Assembly: GCA_964648985.1 (NCBI GenBank)
Contig: CAZYMS010000004.1
Location: 1-64,000, forward strand
From: JAEUSE01 sp964648985
GTDB taxonomy: Bacteria > Patescibacteriota > Doudnabacteria > UBA920
Direction: 5' to 3'
DNA length: 64,000 nt
How positions within the stretch are numbered: the stretch's first letter is position 1; every line of letters starts with the position of its first letter. Shown piece after piece: positions 45,501 through 51,665 of the stretch. The notes below the pieces were generated by a model, which worked only from the letters and a program-made list of their open reading frames with translations, ran no database searches and had not been told where the DNA came from. The position numbers were made by a program, and so were the translations under genes.

Positions 45501-48500
45501 GCCAATTACGGTTACTGGTTTAACCAATGGTACAACCTATACCTTTACTGTTACAGCGACCAATGCTAACGGTACCAGTTCGGCTTCCGGCACAAGCAAT
45601 GCGGTTACACCTGCAACTGTCCCAGGTGCTCCTACAAATGTTTCTGCAGTACGGGGTAACGGACAAGCAACTATTACATTTACTGCTCCTGCTGGTAATG
45701 GCGGTTCAGCGATATTGTCGTACACAGTTACATCCAGTCCCGGCGGACTTACCGCTACTGGCGGCTCTTCGCCATTGGTTGTCACTGGTCTTTCAAATGG
45801 TACAACATACACTTTTACGGTTACCGCTACAAATAGTGCAGGTACAGGTGTTTCTTCAAGTTCAAGCAACTCTGTAACACCAGCAACAGTACCTGGCGCT
45901 CCTACTGGTGTCACAGCTGTCGCAGGCAACGGACAAGCAACTATTACATTCACGGCTCCTCTAAGCAATGGTGGTGACCCTATTACTTCTTATACCGTTA
46001 CCTCAAGCCCAGGCGGATTTACAGCGACCGGCGGCAGCTCCCCAATTATCGTAACCGGACTTACGAATGGTACTGCATACACGTTTACTGTTGTGGCGAC
46101 TAACACCATTGGAAATAGTACGTCATCTAGTACTAGTAATTCTGTAACACCAGCAACAGTACCTGGCGCTCCTACTGGTGTCACAGCTGTCGCAGGCAAC
46201 GGACAAGCAACTATTACATTCACGGCTCCTCTAAGCAATGGTGGTGACCCTATTACTTCTTATACCGTTACCTCAAGCCCAGGCGGATTTACAGCGACCG
46301 GCGGCAGCTCCCCAATTATCGTAACCGGACTTACGAATGGTACTGCATACACGTTTACTGTTGTGGCGACAAATGCGGTAGGTGATAGCAGTGCTTCTTC
46401 GAGCAGCAATGCGGTTACACCTGCAACTGTCCCAGGTGCTCCTACAAATGTTTCTGCAGTACGGGGTAACGGACAAGCAACTATTACATTTACTGCTCCT
46501 GCTGGTAATGGCGGTTCAGCGATATTGTCGTACACAGTTACATCCAGTCCCGGCGGACTTACCGCTACTGGCGGCTCTTCGCCATTGGTTGTCACTGGTC
46601 TTTCAAATGGTACAACATACACTTTTACGGTAATAGCTACGAATGCAGTGGGAGACAGCAGTAGTTCAAGTGCAAGCAATTCAATTTCACCAGCCACAGT
46701 ACCCGGCGCCCCTATAGTTGGTACGGCAACTGCTGGGGACGGCGAAGCAACTATTACATTTACACCACCAGCGAGTGACGGCAGTGCTGTCATAACCAGC
46801 TACACCGTAACTTCCAGCCCTGGCGGGCTTACTGCCACTGGTGGTTCTTCACCGCTTATAGTTACAGGACTTACGAATGGTGTCACGTATACGTTTACCG
46901 TAACAGCGACCAATGCTGTTGGGGTAAGTAGTGGCTCGAGCTCGAGTAATTCTGTGGTTCCAAAAACTATTCCCGGTGCTCCAACAGGTGTCACCGCCGT
47001 TCGCGGAAATGGTGAAGCGACTATTACGTTTACTGCTCCGGTGAGCAACGGCGGCTCAGCCATAACCAGCTACACCGTTACTTCCAGCCCTGGCGGCTTT
47101 ACCGCAACCGGCGGATCTTCGCCAATCACGGTAACAGGTTTGACCAACGGTACAACATATACGTTTACGGTGACTGCGACAAATGCTGCTGGTACGAGCA
47201 TTGCTTCTAGCTCGAGTAACTCAGTTATTCCTGCTACGGTGCCCGGTGCACCTACAGCCGTAACCGCCGTTCGCGGAAATGGTGAAGCCTCTGTTTCATT
47301 TACTGCGCCTATTAGCAACGGCGGTTCGGCAATAACCGGCTATACCGTTACTTCCAGCCCGGGCGGCATAACCGCTAGTGGCGGTTCTTCGCCAATAGTT
47401 ATAACTGGTCTTTCAAATGGCACTGCATACACGTTTACGGTAGTGGCAACAAATGCTATAGGTAGTAGCGCTGCTTCGAGCTCCAGTAATTCAATCACTC
47501 CTGCTGCTGTGCCAGGCGCGCCAACAAGTGTTGCTGCTGTTGCGGGTAATGGCGAAGCAATCATTTCATTTACTGCGCCGCTTGACAATGGGAGTGCTGC
47601 CATAACTAGCTACACCGTTACTTCCAGCCCTGGCGGCTTTACCGCAACCGGTGGTTCTTCGCCACTCATTGTGACAGGTTTAACCAACGGCGTAACATAT
47701 ACGTTTACCGTTACCGCAACGAATGCAGTTGGTACGAGCATTGCATCCAGCTCCAGTAATTCCATAGTGCCTGCAACAGTACCAGGTGCGCCAACTTCAG
47801 TAACCGCCGTTCGCGGAAATGGTGAAGCGACTATTACATTTACTGCTCCGGTGAGCAACGGCGGTTCAGTCATTACCGGTTACACCGTTACTTCCAGCCC
47901 TGGCGGCTTTACTGCCACTGGTGGTTCTTCACCGCTTATAGTTACAGGACTTACGAATGGTGTCACGTATACGTTTACCGTTACTGCAACGAATGGCATT
48001 GGTACGAGCATAACTTCCAGCTCATCCAATTCAGTGGTACCAGCAACAGTGCCCGGTGCTCCAACAGCCGTAACCGCCGTTCGCGGAAATGGTGAAGCGA
48101 CTATTACATTTACTGCTCCGGTGAGCAACGGCGGTTCAGTCATTACCGGTTACACCGTTACTTCCAGCCCTGGCGGCTTTACCGCAACCGGCGGATCTTC
48201 GCCAATCACGGTAACAGGTTTGACCAACGGTACAAGTTACACCTTTACGGTAGTGGCCACGAATGCAGTGGGCTCGAGTAGTAACTCAGGTGCAAGTAGC
48301 GCAGTAACTCCTGCTACTGTGCCGGATGCGCCTATAAACGTAGCGGGAACAATTGGTGATGGTAGTGTTACTGTGTCCTTCACAACCCCGGTATCGAATG
48401 GTGGCTCCGCAATAACCAGCTACACGGTTACTTCGAACATTGGCGGCTTTTTTGCCACCGGTAGTTCATCGCCTCTTACAGTGACTGGTTTAACCAATGG

Positions 48501-50037
48501 AGTTACCTATACGTTTACCGTAACCGCCACGAATAGTCTCGGAACTAGTACGAGTTCAGGGACAAGTGCTGGCTTGACTCCCGCAAGTGTCCCGGGTGTT
48601 CCAACCAACCTTGCCTCTACCAGTGGAGATACAAGTGTTGCACTGTCATGGTCCGCGCCGGTAAGTAACGGAGGCTCTGCAGTTACCGATTATGTTATTG
48701 AATACAAATTAACCAGTGGCGGTACATGGTCAGTGTTTGCCGATGGGGTCGGTGCTGGACTTTCTGCTACGGTAACGGGCCTCGCAAATGATAACTCGTA
48801 TGATTTTAGGGTCAGTGCCAAGAACGCTGCAGGACAAGGTGCAAGCACTAATTCTGTGAGTGAAACACCAGCACCACCAGCGCAGGTACTTATACAAAGC
48901 TTTACCGATCTGACTGCCCCGACTGTAGCAGCTGCAGTACGTATTACAAACGAAGGGGCAACTGCCTACGAGTATCAATACACGTGGTGTGTTACTGACG
49001 CACAAGCAAATGTGTGCGGCGGTGGCGATGATGTGTTCTCTTCCACAGCTGCAAAGCTTATCCAGTCCGGCGAGAACTTTGATGCTACGCTGAACTCGAC
49101 GATTTCGACTCCTGGAAACTATTGGTTTCACCTAAATGTACAATTTGGTTCTGATTCTTCTGAAGCAGTACAATCTTTTACTGCAATAGCCGCAACACCA
49201 GTTGTTACTCCACCGGGCGGTGGAGGTGGTGGAGGTGGTGGGGGCGGATCTACGGGCGGTGGGGGAGTAATAGTAAGTCCACAGCCTACTCCGGTAACGA
49301 CTGTCCCCGTAGGTGGGGCTGGTACAGGCGAGGCTCATCCAAACGGTACGCTTATATATGATGGTAATACATTTTATATTCTTTCTGCAGGTCAGCGAGT
49401 AGGGTTTAGAAATGAGCAAGAATATAAATCGTACGGATATACCTTTGATCAGGCTGTGCCCGCTTCCTTGTACGATAAAGCACTTCCTGAACACGGAATT
49501 AATAAAGCTATGGAGGGTACATTGGTGTTGGATGCGACCGATGGCAGAACAGTGTATATGATAGGCGCGGGTAGTACAAAGCGCGGTTTTGTTTCTGCCG
49601 CAGTATTTAAGGCGCTTGGGTATAGCTATACAAACCTGCCAAAAATAAATCTATCCGACTATCCAACCGGAATACCGATTGGCAGTGCAAAACTACCACA
49701 TCCGGATGGCTCACTCGTTATGCAAGGTAAAACTATTTGGTGGATTCGCAATGGGCAAAAAACCGGCTTCGAGACAATGGCAGTATTCAACACATACGGC
49801 TTTAGCCTTTCAAGAGTGGTAAAAGCGAACGCTGCAGATGTAGCGTTGCCCGAAGGCCCCATTGTTAAGTTCCGCGATGGAACCTTGGTTTTGGACCAGC
49901 GGACCTATCATCTTATATCGGATGGTAAAAAGCTGGCATTCACTTCCGACAGTCAACTCATACAGCTTGGTTATAATATTGTACGAGCAGTGTTAGCTAG
50001 TCTGTATACCTATGAATCAGGTGGAGTAGTGAAGTAA
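33502..50037 (+). CDS. Giant (5,511-residue) secreted GLUG / glycine-rich / FN3 surface protein
   Basis: One unbroken frame. Signal peptide at residues ~1-33 (FFLASCFVLAGFLFLA...IKA-A); an Ala/Glu/Val/Pro/Thr-rich acidic stalk (~35-290); a domain with the D-rich motif DTNDNGYIDRVEWIVPHLS (~330-350); an AYWVGGAGNWSDAANHW beta segment (~490); then residues ~690-3,950 with about 50 GLUG-like units (pattern GGLVGxNxGxIxxSYATGNVT) each followed by 30-50 residues of GGAGG-type sequence; 13 fibronectin III repeats (3,950-5,119); a Pro/Gly linker with G11; and four copies of a ~60-residue C-terminal module (NGTLIYDGNTFYILSAGQRV, GTLVLDQRTYHLISDGKKLA). The start MPHMPSVV could also be 33514. A cell-surface adhesin or fibre role is inferred from architecture. 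Confidence 0.9.
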   Translation: MPHMPSVVKLFFLASCFVLAGFLFLASPIKAAVAEEVVASSETSLAALVPTQEVATTSAEGVASEPAPTVVAEVTVSEEIIDAPEAEAAPGTEGADVPEATTPAPEASTSTSEDASAQVLIVSEATEQEGALDTAPDVAEVPEESSEEVVPEIIAAGPEQVAQTEEAASVAESGAAPSAKSAPEEIISETPVAETPAQGTEMTPEVEVPAVEVAETASEISVGEELPVAEVTEIAQSTAIEEALETESVAPTVEENISETVEAETEVASTVDATPTVVEEFTSNGKTVVVSSTEEQELVHPMVNVPVGTDIPEIFRVGQEDQIKIKWQNNDGQEMQFTALDTNDNGYIDRVEWIVPHLSTQTFEIIYISNALLLDEHKNTVGDIYGLVATQDQNYASVTNGQFVRVTFEHILNESRDITLYAKPANPAEPATIEAYTVDGQRIATFATIDHDGKYRIILLGLSNPSAVFDLKVTGAVDIDFIIDPPANAYWVGGAGNWSDAANHWATTSGGAPGAGNAPDATSNVIFDASSGSASDIVNIDTTITIGSLAINGFTGTISQNADVSITNSGGQSGSYSQTSAATWTAPDPGTDTFSATGSFSVTAGTFRRYTGTGISTDPFVIYDVYGLQAMKTNLANSYRLNGNIDASVTTGWNSGEGFVPVGTNITNFTGNFDGAGFVISDLFINSTTLSYVGLFGYTLGSIQDLTLTNADITGVGIAGSNGSDGAAGSSGTTPTVGGTGTIGTAGSILYIGGLAGYNAGTITNISISGTVTGTGGAGGNSGNGGAGGNTTSGATVSGAGGTSLAGGAGAVVYSGGLIGYSAQGSINDSSSSAIVTGTGGAGGNSGNGGAGGTNSGSGIGGAGGGVGAPGVGGISYTGGLIGWVNSGIVVTSFATGNVIAAGGTGGSAGAAGVGGAGGTAAIGGAGGAGGTGATGGASFAGGLVGNNLGNIRFASYATGDITATGGTPGNGSAGGTAGASAVATTGTAATGGAGGVGGAGGIAYAGGLVGQNNSDGVVSGVTAPNYATGDVTATGSNGQNGQVGGTGGSAAAGTAHTGGTGGAGGTGGAGGGAYAGGLVGLNTGVILISNSNTGTVTVVGGTGGAGGTGGTGGAKGSSGSNGANGASGTGGSANVTSSYVGGLVGSNVGAVQDSYSTNPVIGTGGAGGSGATGVNGLTGIVGATGGTGGAAGVLYIGGVAGNNTLTITGSYHTTGAVTGTAGSGGSAGAGGAGGTGALAGAGGVATVGAIIYAGGVIGNNTGNSLLNDYSTSNVTGTGGAGGNGASGGVGATSLAGITGTVGAVGGIAYVGGVVGYSSNGEILESYSTGDVVAIGGAGGTGGNGGAGGTGAASTTGGAGANGAIGGAGGAAFGGGVLGNYILGPIGEVHNTGNVTVTGGTGGNGGAGGTGGNGGTNAVGGTGGNGGAGGAGGVANSGGIAGQSTGVINGVSYSTGNITAIAGTPGNGGVGGAGGSTTATFNATAAAAGGTGGAGGAGAIAYAGGLVGNNANTIINSYASGIITATASAGKDGAAAGSAGNGSAGGSSHAGAVGATGGAGGAGAAAYAGGLAGLNTSTITNSYIQTGSVTATGSIGGNGAAGASGGVGGTSAIGGVGGVGGVGGAGGVGHAGGVAGHNNTGGVVQDGTYSNVNITSLGGTSGNGGAGGAGGVRAVGGAGGAVVAGAIAYAGGLVGLNTATIADSHATGNVTATAGSGGSPGSGGNGGSGTTGAAGGASGATDVAASVLLRIGGAAYAGGLLGYNTTNGIIQGTSYSTGDATSTGGAGGAGANGANGGNSSGAVAGAAGIAGISGGAGGVGAAGGLVGWNIGVVSPASYAQGDVSAAGGVGGSSGSAGTPGSSGAGMAGVAGVAGGAGGIGGAAYAGGVIGYNGVLGSTISTANNVGTVASIGGAGANGAVGGAGGAGGSSTGAIGGAGGAGGAGGAGGAAYGAGVAGLNIGLIKDVNYTITTVTVVGGAAGNGAVGGNAGPSGNISGSTGATAGTGGVGGIGGAVFIGGLAGDNPGVIHNSTVVGSLSASNKAGGNGGNGGIGGDGSLGTGSHNGGVGGLGGAGGASGALYMGGLAGQGNGNISDSSSTGGTMTVAQSVGGGNGGNGGNGGTAGTGGRNGTGGAGGAGGVTGAMFVGGAIGHNSLANVTFDNIFSTNNIVISADDGGDGGAGANGANGAIGGIGGAGGAGGVTQTTATNAGGLIGDVTGAGTSILNSYATGNVTVVGDSGGTGATGGAGGNGAAGMTGGAGAVGGAGGSGGYVYGGGLIGFTSTNAYVGSSHATGNVTITAGSGGAAGNGGAGGAGGSASVGGAGAIGGAGGVGGISNVGGLVGYATSGIIVDSYSTGAVQGTSGNGGNSGNGGAGGSGGSGAIGGAGGAGTVGAAGGASFTGGLIGDHAITIETSYHTTGAVTSYSGNGGAGGAGGAGGASGNITNGTAAIGGAGGAGGAGGALHAGGLVGRNNAVTGIINNSYATSNVNGVGGNGGAGGAGGAGGDGSSGTNHIGGAGGAGGAGGAAAIAVASSLQIGGLVGSNLLGTITNSYAQTGTVTATGGAGGASSQGGVGGTGTGTALYGIGGAGGIGGAGGGIYAGGLVGYTTGVIQTGSYSKTSIDVTGGAGANGSDGRSAAANSGVAGSAGGAGGASGIVYAGGLVGYATSDIISSYASFHAGSGKGNIVVNGGVAGNGGSGGDGGSGLVGGSVGGAGGVGGAGGAETGSFVGGLSGYISATGVITDSYSENLTITGAEQPGGAGGDGGSGGTGVGTFVGGIGAVGGAGGAGGVRAFGGLVGDNLGTIQSGSYSNVNITVVGGAGGDGGSGGNGGTSGSSVSSGTAAAGGVGGAGGAGAATYGGGLVGRMSGTTQLLQILNSYATGSVTVVGGLGGNGGNGGNGGNGSTGTSTHIGSVGALGGAAGVGGEADAGGLVGMSNFSSGTSNFLYTYATGNVSSTGGNSGAAGTSGNGGASRTTIAGGAGGGAVAGVAGGASYAGGLIGNNRITTGLSDVIGSYATGNVTSIGGVGSTGSLGGNGANGAASSVGGAGGVGGAGGIGGEADAGGLLGYGSVTSGGSKYFNSYSTGNTVTATGGTGGNSGSAGTAGNGGSGAAGGATSAAGVGGTGGAAYAGGLTAQLVGSVLITTSYSTRNVLATGGASGNGATGVAGSTGGSGAIGGTGGAGGTAGAGGASYAGGLVGSSAGIIGGISYATGNVTSNGGEAGTSGAGGAGGASGSISGSTAATGGAGGSGGAGGASYAGGLVGNNGATGIISYSYSTGSVTSLGRNGSNGNTGGAGGDGSSGTGNHVGGTGGAGGAGGAGGASYSGGLVGNNVNTTNTITTSYTSGNVTGTSGTGGNAGIGGAGGLAGNVGAGGAGGVGGAGGAAGVLYTGGFVGYNDGTVQLYSYATGNVSGTAGAGGNGSTGGVGADGFDGTTANGGAGGVGGAGGAGGAGGITYGGGFTGWNNTARTIRDSSSSGDLILTGGAGGNGGTGGNGGTGGDGAAAGTGGTGGAAGARSAGIVGGITYGGGFAGYNLGTLYADYAEGNVTVNGGAGGAGGNGGTAGAGGNGGATGAGGVGGAQGATAAGGAGGALYAGGFAGYNFTAGLIQYSWASGDITTVGGNGGASGTAGTSGTGGAGGTLAGGAGGAAVAGGAGGAGGASFAGGFIGADLTTGSFNTSYASGSVTMTGGNGAMGGVGGVGGHGGTGGSGGSGNGGAGIIGGTGGVGGVGGAVTGGGLVGQNTGTISNAYALGSVTGTAGTPGNGGAGGNGGNGGTAGGGTAGSNGNGGAGGAGGAGANAHMGGLLGSQATSVITNVYSSGVPTGTKTTGATGGAGGIAGVGGTGGSGGASGAIGSSASTQYVGGITGLPTSGTYVSTYWDTTTSGYAAGDGVGNGADPSGMTGKTTAEMKQETTFVGWDFTSLIWDIDENNTYPYFSYQTVPDSPTNIVAVGGNGQATITFTPPVDNGSSTIVSYTVTSNTGGHTAIGGGSPITVTGLTNGTTYTFTVTATNANGTSSASGTSNAVTPATVPGAPTNVSAVRGNGQATITFTAPAGNGGSAILSYTVTSSPGGLTATGGSSPLVVTGLSNGTTYTFTVTATNSAGTGVSSSSSNSVTPATVPGAPTGVTAVAGNGQATITFTAPLSNGGDPITSYTVTSSPGGFTATGGSSPIIVTGLTNGTAYTFTVVATNTIGNSTSSSTSNSVTPATVPGAPTGVTAVAGNGQATITFTAPLSNGGDPITSYTVTSSPGGFTATGGSSPIIVTGLTNGTAYTFTVVATNAVGDSSASSSSNAVTPATVPGAPTNVSAVRGNGQATITFTAPAGNGGSAILSYTVTSSPGGLTATGGSSPLVVTGLSNGTTYTFTVIATNAVGDSSSSSASNSISPATVPGAPIVGTATAGDGEATITFTPPASDGSAVITSYTVTSSPGGLTATGGSSPLIVTGLTNGVTYTFTVTATNAVGVSSGSSSSNSVVPKTIPGAPTGVTAVRGNGEATITFTAPVSNGGSAITSYTVTSSPGGFTATGGSSPITVTGLTNGTTYTFTVTATNAAGTSIASSSSNSVIPATVPGAPTAVTAVRGNGEASVSFTAPISNGGSAITGYTVTSSPGGITASGGSSPIVITGLSNGTAYTFTVVATNAIGSSAASSSSNSITPAAVPGAPTSVAAVAGNGEAIISFTAPLDNGSAAITSYTVTSSPGGFTATGGSSPLIVTGLTNGVTYTFTVTATNAVGTSIASSSSNSIVPATVPGAPTSVTAVRGNGEATITFTAPVSNGGSVITGYTVTSSPGGFTATGGSSPLIVTGLTNGVTYTFTVTATNGIGTSITSSSSNSVVPATVPGAPTAVTAVRGNGEATITFTAPVSNGGSVITGYTVTSSPGGFTATGGSSPITVTGLTNGTSYTFTVVATNAVGSSSNSGASSAVTPATVPDAPINVAGTIGDGSVTVSFTTPVSNGGSAITSYTVTSNIGGFFATGSSSPLTVTGLTNGVTYTFTVTATNSLGTSTSSGTSAGLTPASVPGVPTNLASTSGDTSVALSWSAPVSNGGSAVTDYVIEYKLTSGGTWSVFADGVGAGLSATVTGLANDNSYDFRVSAKNAAGQGASTNSVSETPAPPAQVLIQSFTDLTAPTVAAAVRITNEGATAYEYQYTWCVTDAQANVCGGGDDVFSSTAAKLIQSGENFDATLNSTISTPGNYWFHLNVQFGSDSSEAVQSFTAIAATPVVTPPGGGGGGGGGGGSTGGGGVIVSPQPTPVTTVPVGGAGTGEAHPNGTLIYDGNTFYILSAGQRVGFRNEQEYKSYGYTFDQAVPASLYDKALPEHGINKAMEGTLVLDATDGRTVYMIGAGSTKRGFVSAAVFKALGYSYTNLPKINLSDYPTGIPIGSAKLPHPDGSLVMQGKTIWWIRNGQKTGFETMAVFNTYGFSLSRVVKANAADVALPEGPIVKFRDGTLVLDQRTYHLISDGKKLAFTSDSQLIQLGYNIVRAVLASLYTYESGGVVK
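35575..45345 (+). repeat. GLUG / glycine-rich repeat block
   Basis: About 50 units of a GLUG-like motif (G-G-[LVI]-[VAI]-G-x-[NYW]-x..-S-Y-[AS]-T-G-[ND]-V), spaced about 66 residues apart and separated by (GGA)n, (GGN)n and (GGTG)n stretches. The DNA is GC-rich at Gly and Ala codons but uses all four Gly codons, so it is not a simple nucleotide repeat. Unit number was counted by eye. Confidence 0.85.
45349..48858 (+). repeat. Thirteen 270-nt fibronectin III DNA repeats
   Basis: Each repeat begins at V/I-P-x-[ASV]-P (GTN CCN..) and spans exactly 270 nt, from 45349, 45619, 45889, 46159 and so on to 48589. Units 3 and 4 are identical over 230 nt (45871-46100 and 46141-46370); units 2 and 5 over 227 nt (45595-45821 and 46405-46631); units 6 and 10, and 7 and 11, share long blocks. 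Recent duplication and gene conversion are inferred. Confidence 0.9.
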
Positions 50038-50055
50038 ACAAGTCTTAGTAGCATA

Positions 50056-50087
50056 AAAAATGCTCGCTATATATGGTGAGCATTTTT
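50056..50087 (+). terminator. Terminator of the giant gene
   Basis: AAAAATGCTC (50056-50065) pairs with GAGCATTTTT (50078-50087); T-run included. Confidence 0.85.
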
Positions 50088-50123
50088 GATATGCTTGTAC
50101 TATATCCCTAGCAATATATACAT

Positions 50124-50725
50124 ATGAGAAAAATAATACTGTTCATGGTTATATCCCTTGATGGTTTTGTCGGGGGGCCGCAGAGTGAACTAGACTTTGA
50201 AATTCGCGATGAAGAGATTGGTCGGTTTTTAATTCCAGCCCTTTTGCAAAATGTAGATAGCATGGTTATGGGCCATGGGCTCTACAAAGGGTTTACCCAG
50301 GCCTGGCCTGCTATGGCGAAAGACCTCAATAGTCCGGCAGACTTAGTAGAATTTGCTCAGGGGGTCGAAAATTCCCCAAAGTACGTATTTCACACACCGC
50401 TGCTGAGTCGCTCGATAATGACGAGTGGAAAAATACTACCATGATTCAAGCGCAGGGCGACGAAGAAGTTAGGGCTGAAATAACAAAGTTAAAACAAAGT
50501 TCAGGAAAAGATATTGTGCTCTTTGGTGGTGTGCGCATGGCGCAAACCTTAGTACGCTTAGGGCTAGTAGACGAATATCGTTTTAAGATTCAACCAATGG
50601 CACTTGGTGCTGGACAGCCGCTCTTTGTAGGTCTCACCCAGCGGGCTAACTTAAAGCTTACATTCTCCAAAGTGTTCGATTCGGGGTGGTTGCACTTTAC
50701 TACGTGCCTAAACAATAATCATTGA
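50124..50725 (+). pseudogene. Frameshifted dihydrofolate-reductase-family (YyaP/RibD-C-like) gene
   Basis: The first part (ATG 50124) reads MRKIILFMVISLDGFVGGPQ...NSPKYVFHTPL, the N-terminal half of a RibD-C/DHFR-type protein; the second part continues in another frame as SLDNDEWKNTTMIQA, DIVLFGGVRMAQTLVRLGLV and DEYRFKIQPMALGAGQPLF. The shift lies near 50400-50412, where the family normally reads xWKNT. Either one base is lost or the assembly has an error there; with one base restored a protein of about 200 residues is obtained. Family members reduce or bind flavin/pteridine-like compounds, but this small group is mostly uncharacterised. Confidence 0.8.
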
Positions 50726-50756
50726 AAAATTCCCAAGCAGCAGCTTGGGAATTTTT
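50725..50756 (+). terminator. Terminator after the DHFR-like gene
   Basis: AAAAATTCCCAAGC (50725-50738) pairs perfectly with GCTTGGGAATTTTT (50743-50756), loop AGCA. Confidence 0.9.
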
Positions 50757-50817
50757 GTATTTACAAACCTGATGGCTGAGGGTAGTATGAGGTAGTAGGG
50801 TAATTTACTCAAAATAT

Positions 50818-51111
50818 ATGTGGAAAGAATATACAGAATATTTTCGAAATAATCCCGAAGGCTACTGGTTTAAGGCTAAGCTATATGGTTGGGGTTGGAC
50901 ACCGGTAAAATGGCAGGGGTGGGTGGCAATTTTGGTATATCTGTTTGCTGTATTTGCGTTTGCATTAACTTTGAATAATGATTCACCTCCCCGCGAAGTA
51001 GTCTTTACTTTTGTGCTGCCTACCGCAATTCTGACTGCTGCGCTCATTCGTTTGTGCTACAAAACCGGGGAAAAACCCCATTGGCAGTGGGGTCCACCGA
51101 AGCAGAAATAA
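50818..51111 (+). CDS. Conserved 97-residue membrane protein
   Basis: The protein has a soluble N-terminus (YTEYFRNNPEGYWFKAKLYG, WGWTPVKWQGW) then two hydrophobic helices (VAILVYLFAVFAFALTL, VVFTFVLPTAILTAALIRL) and ends CYKTGEKPHWQWG. The WGWTPxxWQGW and GExPxWQWG motifs are strongly conserved in a small CPR/bacterial membrane family that I recall but cannot name. Function unknown; it is probably an inner-membrane protein with both Trp-rich ends on one side. Confidence 0.75.
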   Translation: MWKEYTEYFRNNPEGYWFKAKLYGWGWTPVKWQGWVAILVYLFAVFAFALTLNNDSPPREVVFTFVLPTAILTAALIRLCYKTGEKPHWQWGPPKQK

Positions 51112-51151
51112 TCTCAAGAGAGTTTGGGCAACTTTTGCTATACATTTATAT

Positions 51152-51622
51152 ATGGACAAAACTACATTTGATTGGAAAAAATATATAATGGAATGTATGC
51201 AGTCTACGAATTTTTGCACATTGGGCACTGTAGATAAAAAGGGGGTGTGGACCAATCCTGTATTTTTTGCTTGGGATAACAAGCTCAATTTGTATTTTAT
51301 TTCTCAAATGCATTCTCGCCATATGCAAAACTTGCAAAAAGATGGTCGCATATCCGTGGCCATATATAGTACTGAACAAATGGGCGACGTTGCCGGCATC
51401 CAGCTTGAAGGTACAGCTCAGATTTTGCTAAATGATGCACCGGCTATCCAGCATGCATTTGATACATATTTTGCGAGGGCAGGTAAGGGGAATGATGTGC
51501 AGCAATATATAAACAATCCTACATGGATATTTGTGCAAATTACTCCTGAGTATATGTACTACTTTGACACTCGTTTTTTTGAAGAAGAAAGGCAGGAGGT
51601 GCCGTTGGAAAAATTAATATAG
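51152..51622 (+). CDS. Pyridoxamine 5'-phosphate oxidase-like protein
   Basis: The 156-residue protein has the split-barrel PPOX pattern: CTLGTVDKKGVWTNPVFFAW, NLYFISQMHSRHMQNLQKDG, RISVAIYSTEQMGDVAGIQL. The fold binds FMN or F420 in its relatives, but many small members are haem or flavin binders of unknown role. It starts a run of small single-domain genes (PPOX, VOC, SRPBCC, DUF1801) that probably share an ecological function rather than a pathway. Confidence 0.8.
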   Translation: MDKTTFDWKKYIMECMQSTNFCTLGTVDKKGVWTNPVFFAWDNKLNLYFISQMHSRHMQNLQKDGRISVAIYSTEQMGDVAGIQLEGTAQILLNDAPAIQHAFDTYFARAGKGNDVQQYINNPTWIFVQITPEYMYYFDTRFFEEERQEVPLEKLI

Positions 51623-51665
51623 TTATAACGTACCTGGTCTAAGGTTAATTTGAGGAGAAGGATAT

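Noticed and set aside
34092..48143. Many long antisense frames inside the giant gene, including repeated 82-87-codon frames over the FN3 repeats
   Set aside because: They recur with the 270-nt period, are shadows of the codon bias on the other strand, and have Pro/Val/Ala-rich nonsense composition without RBS.
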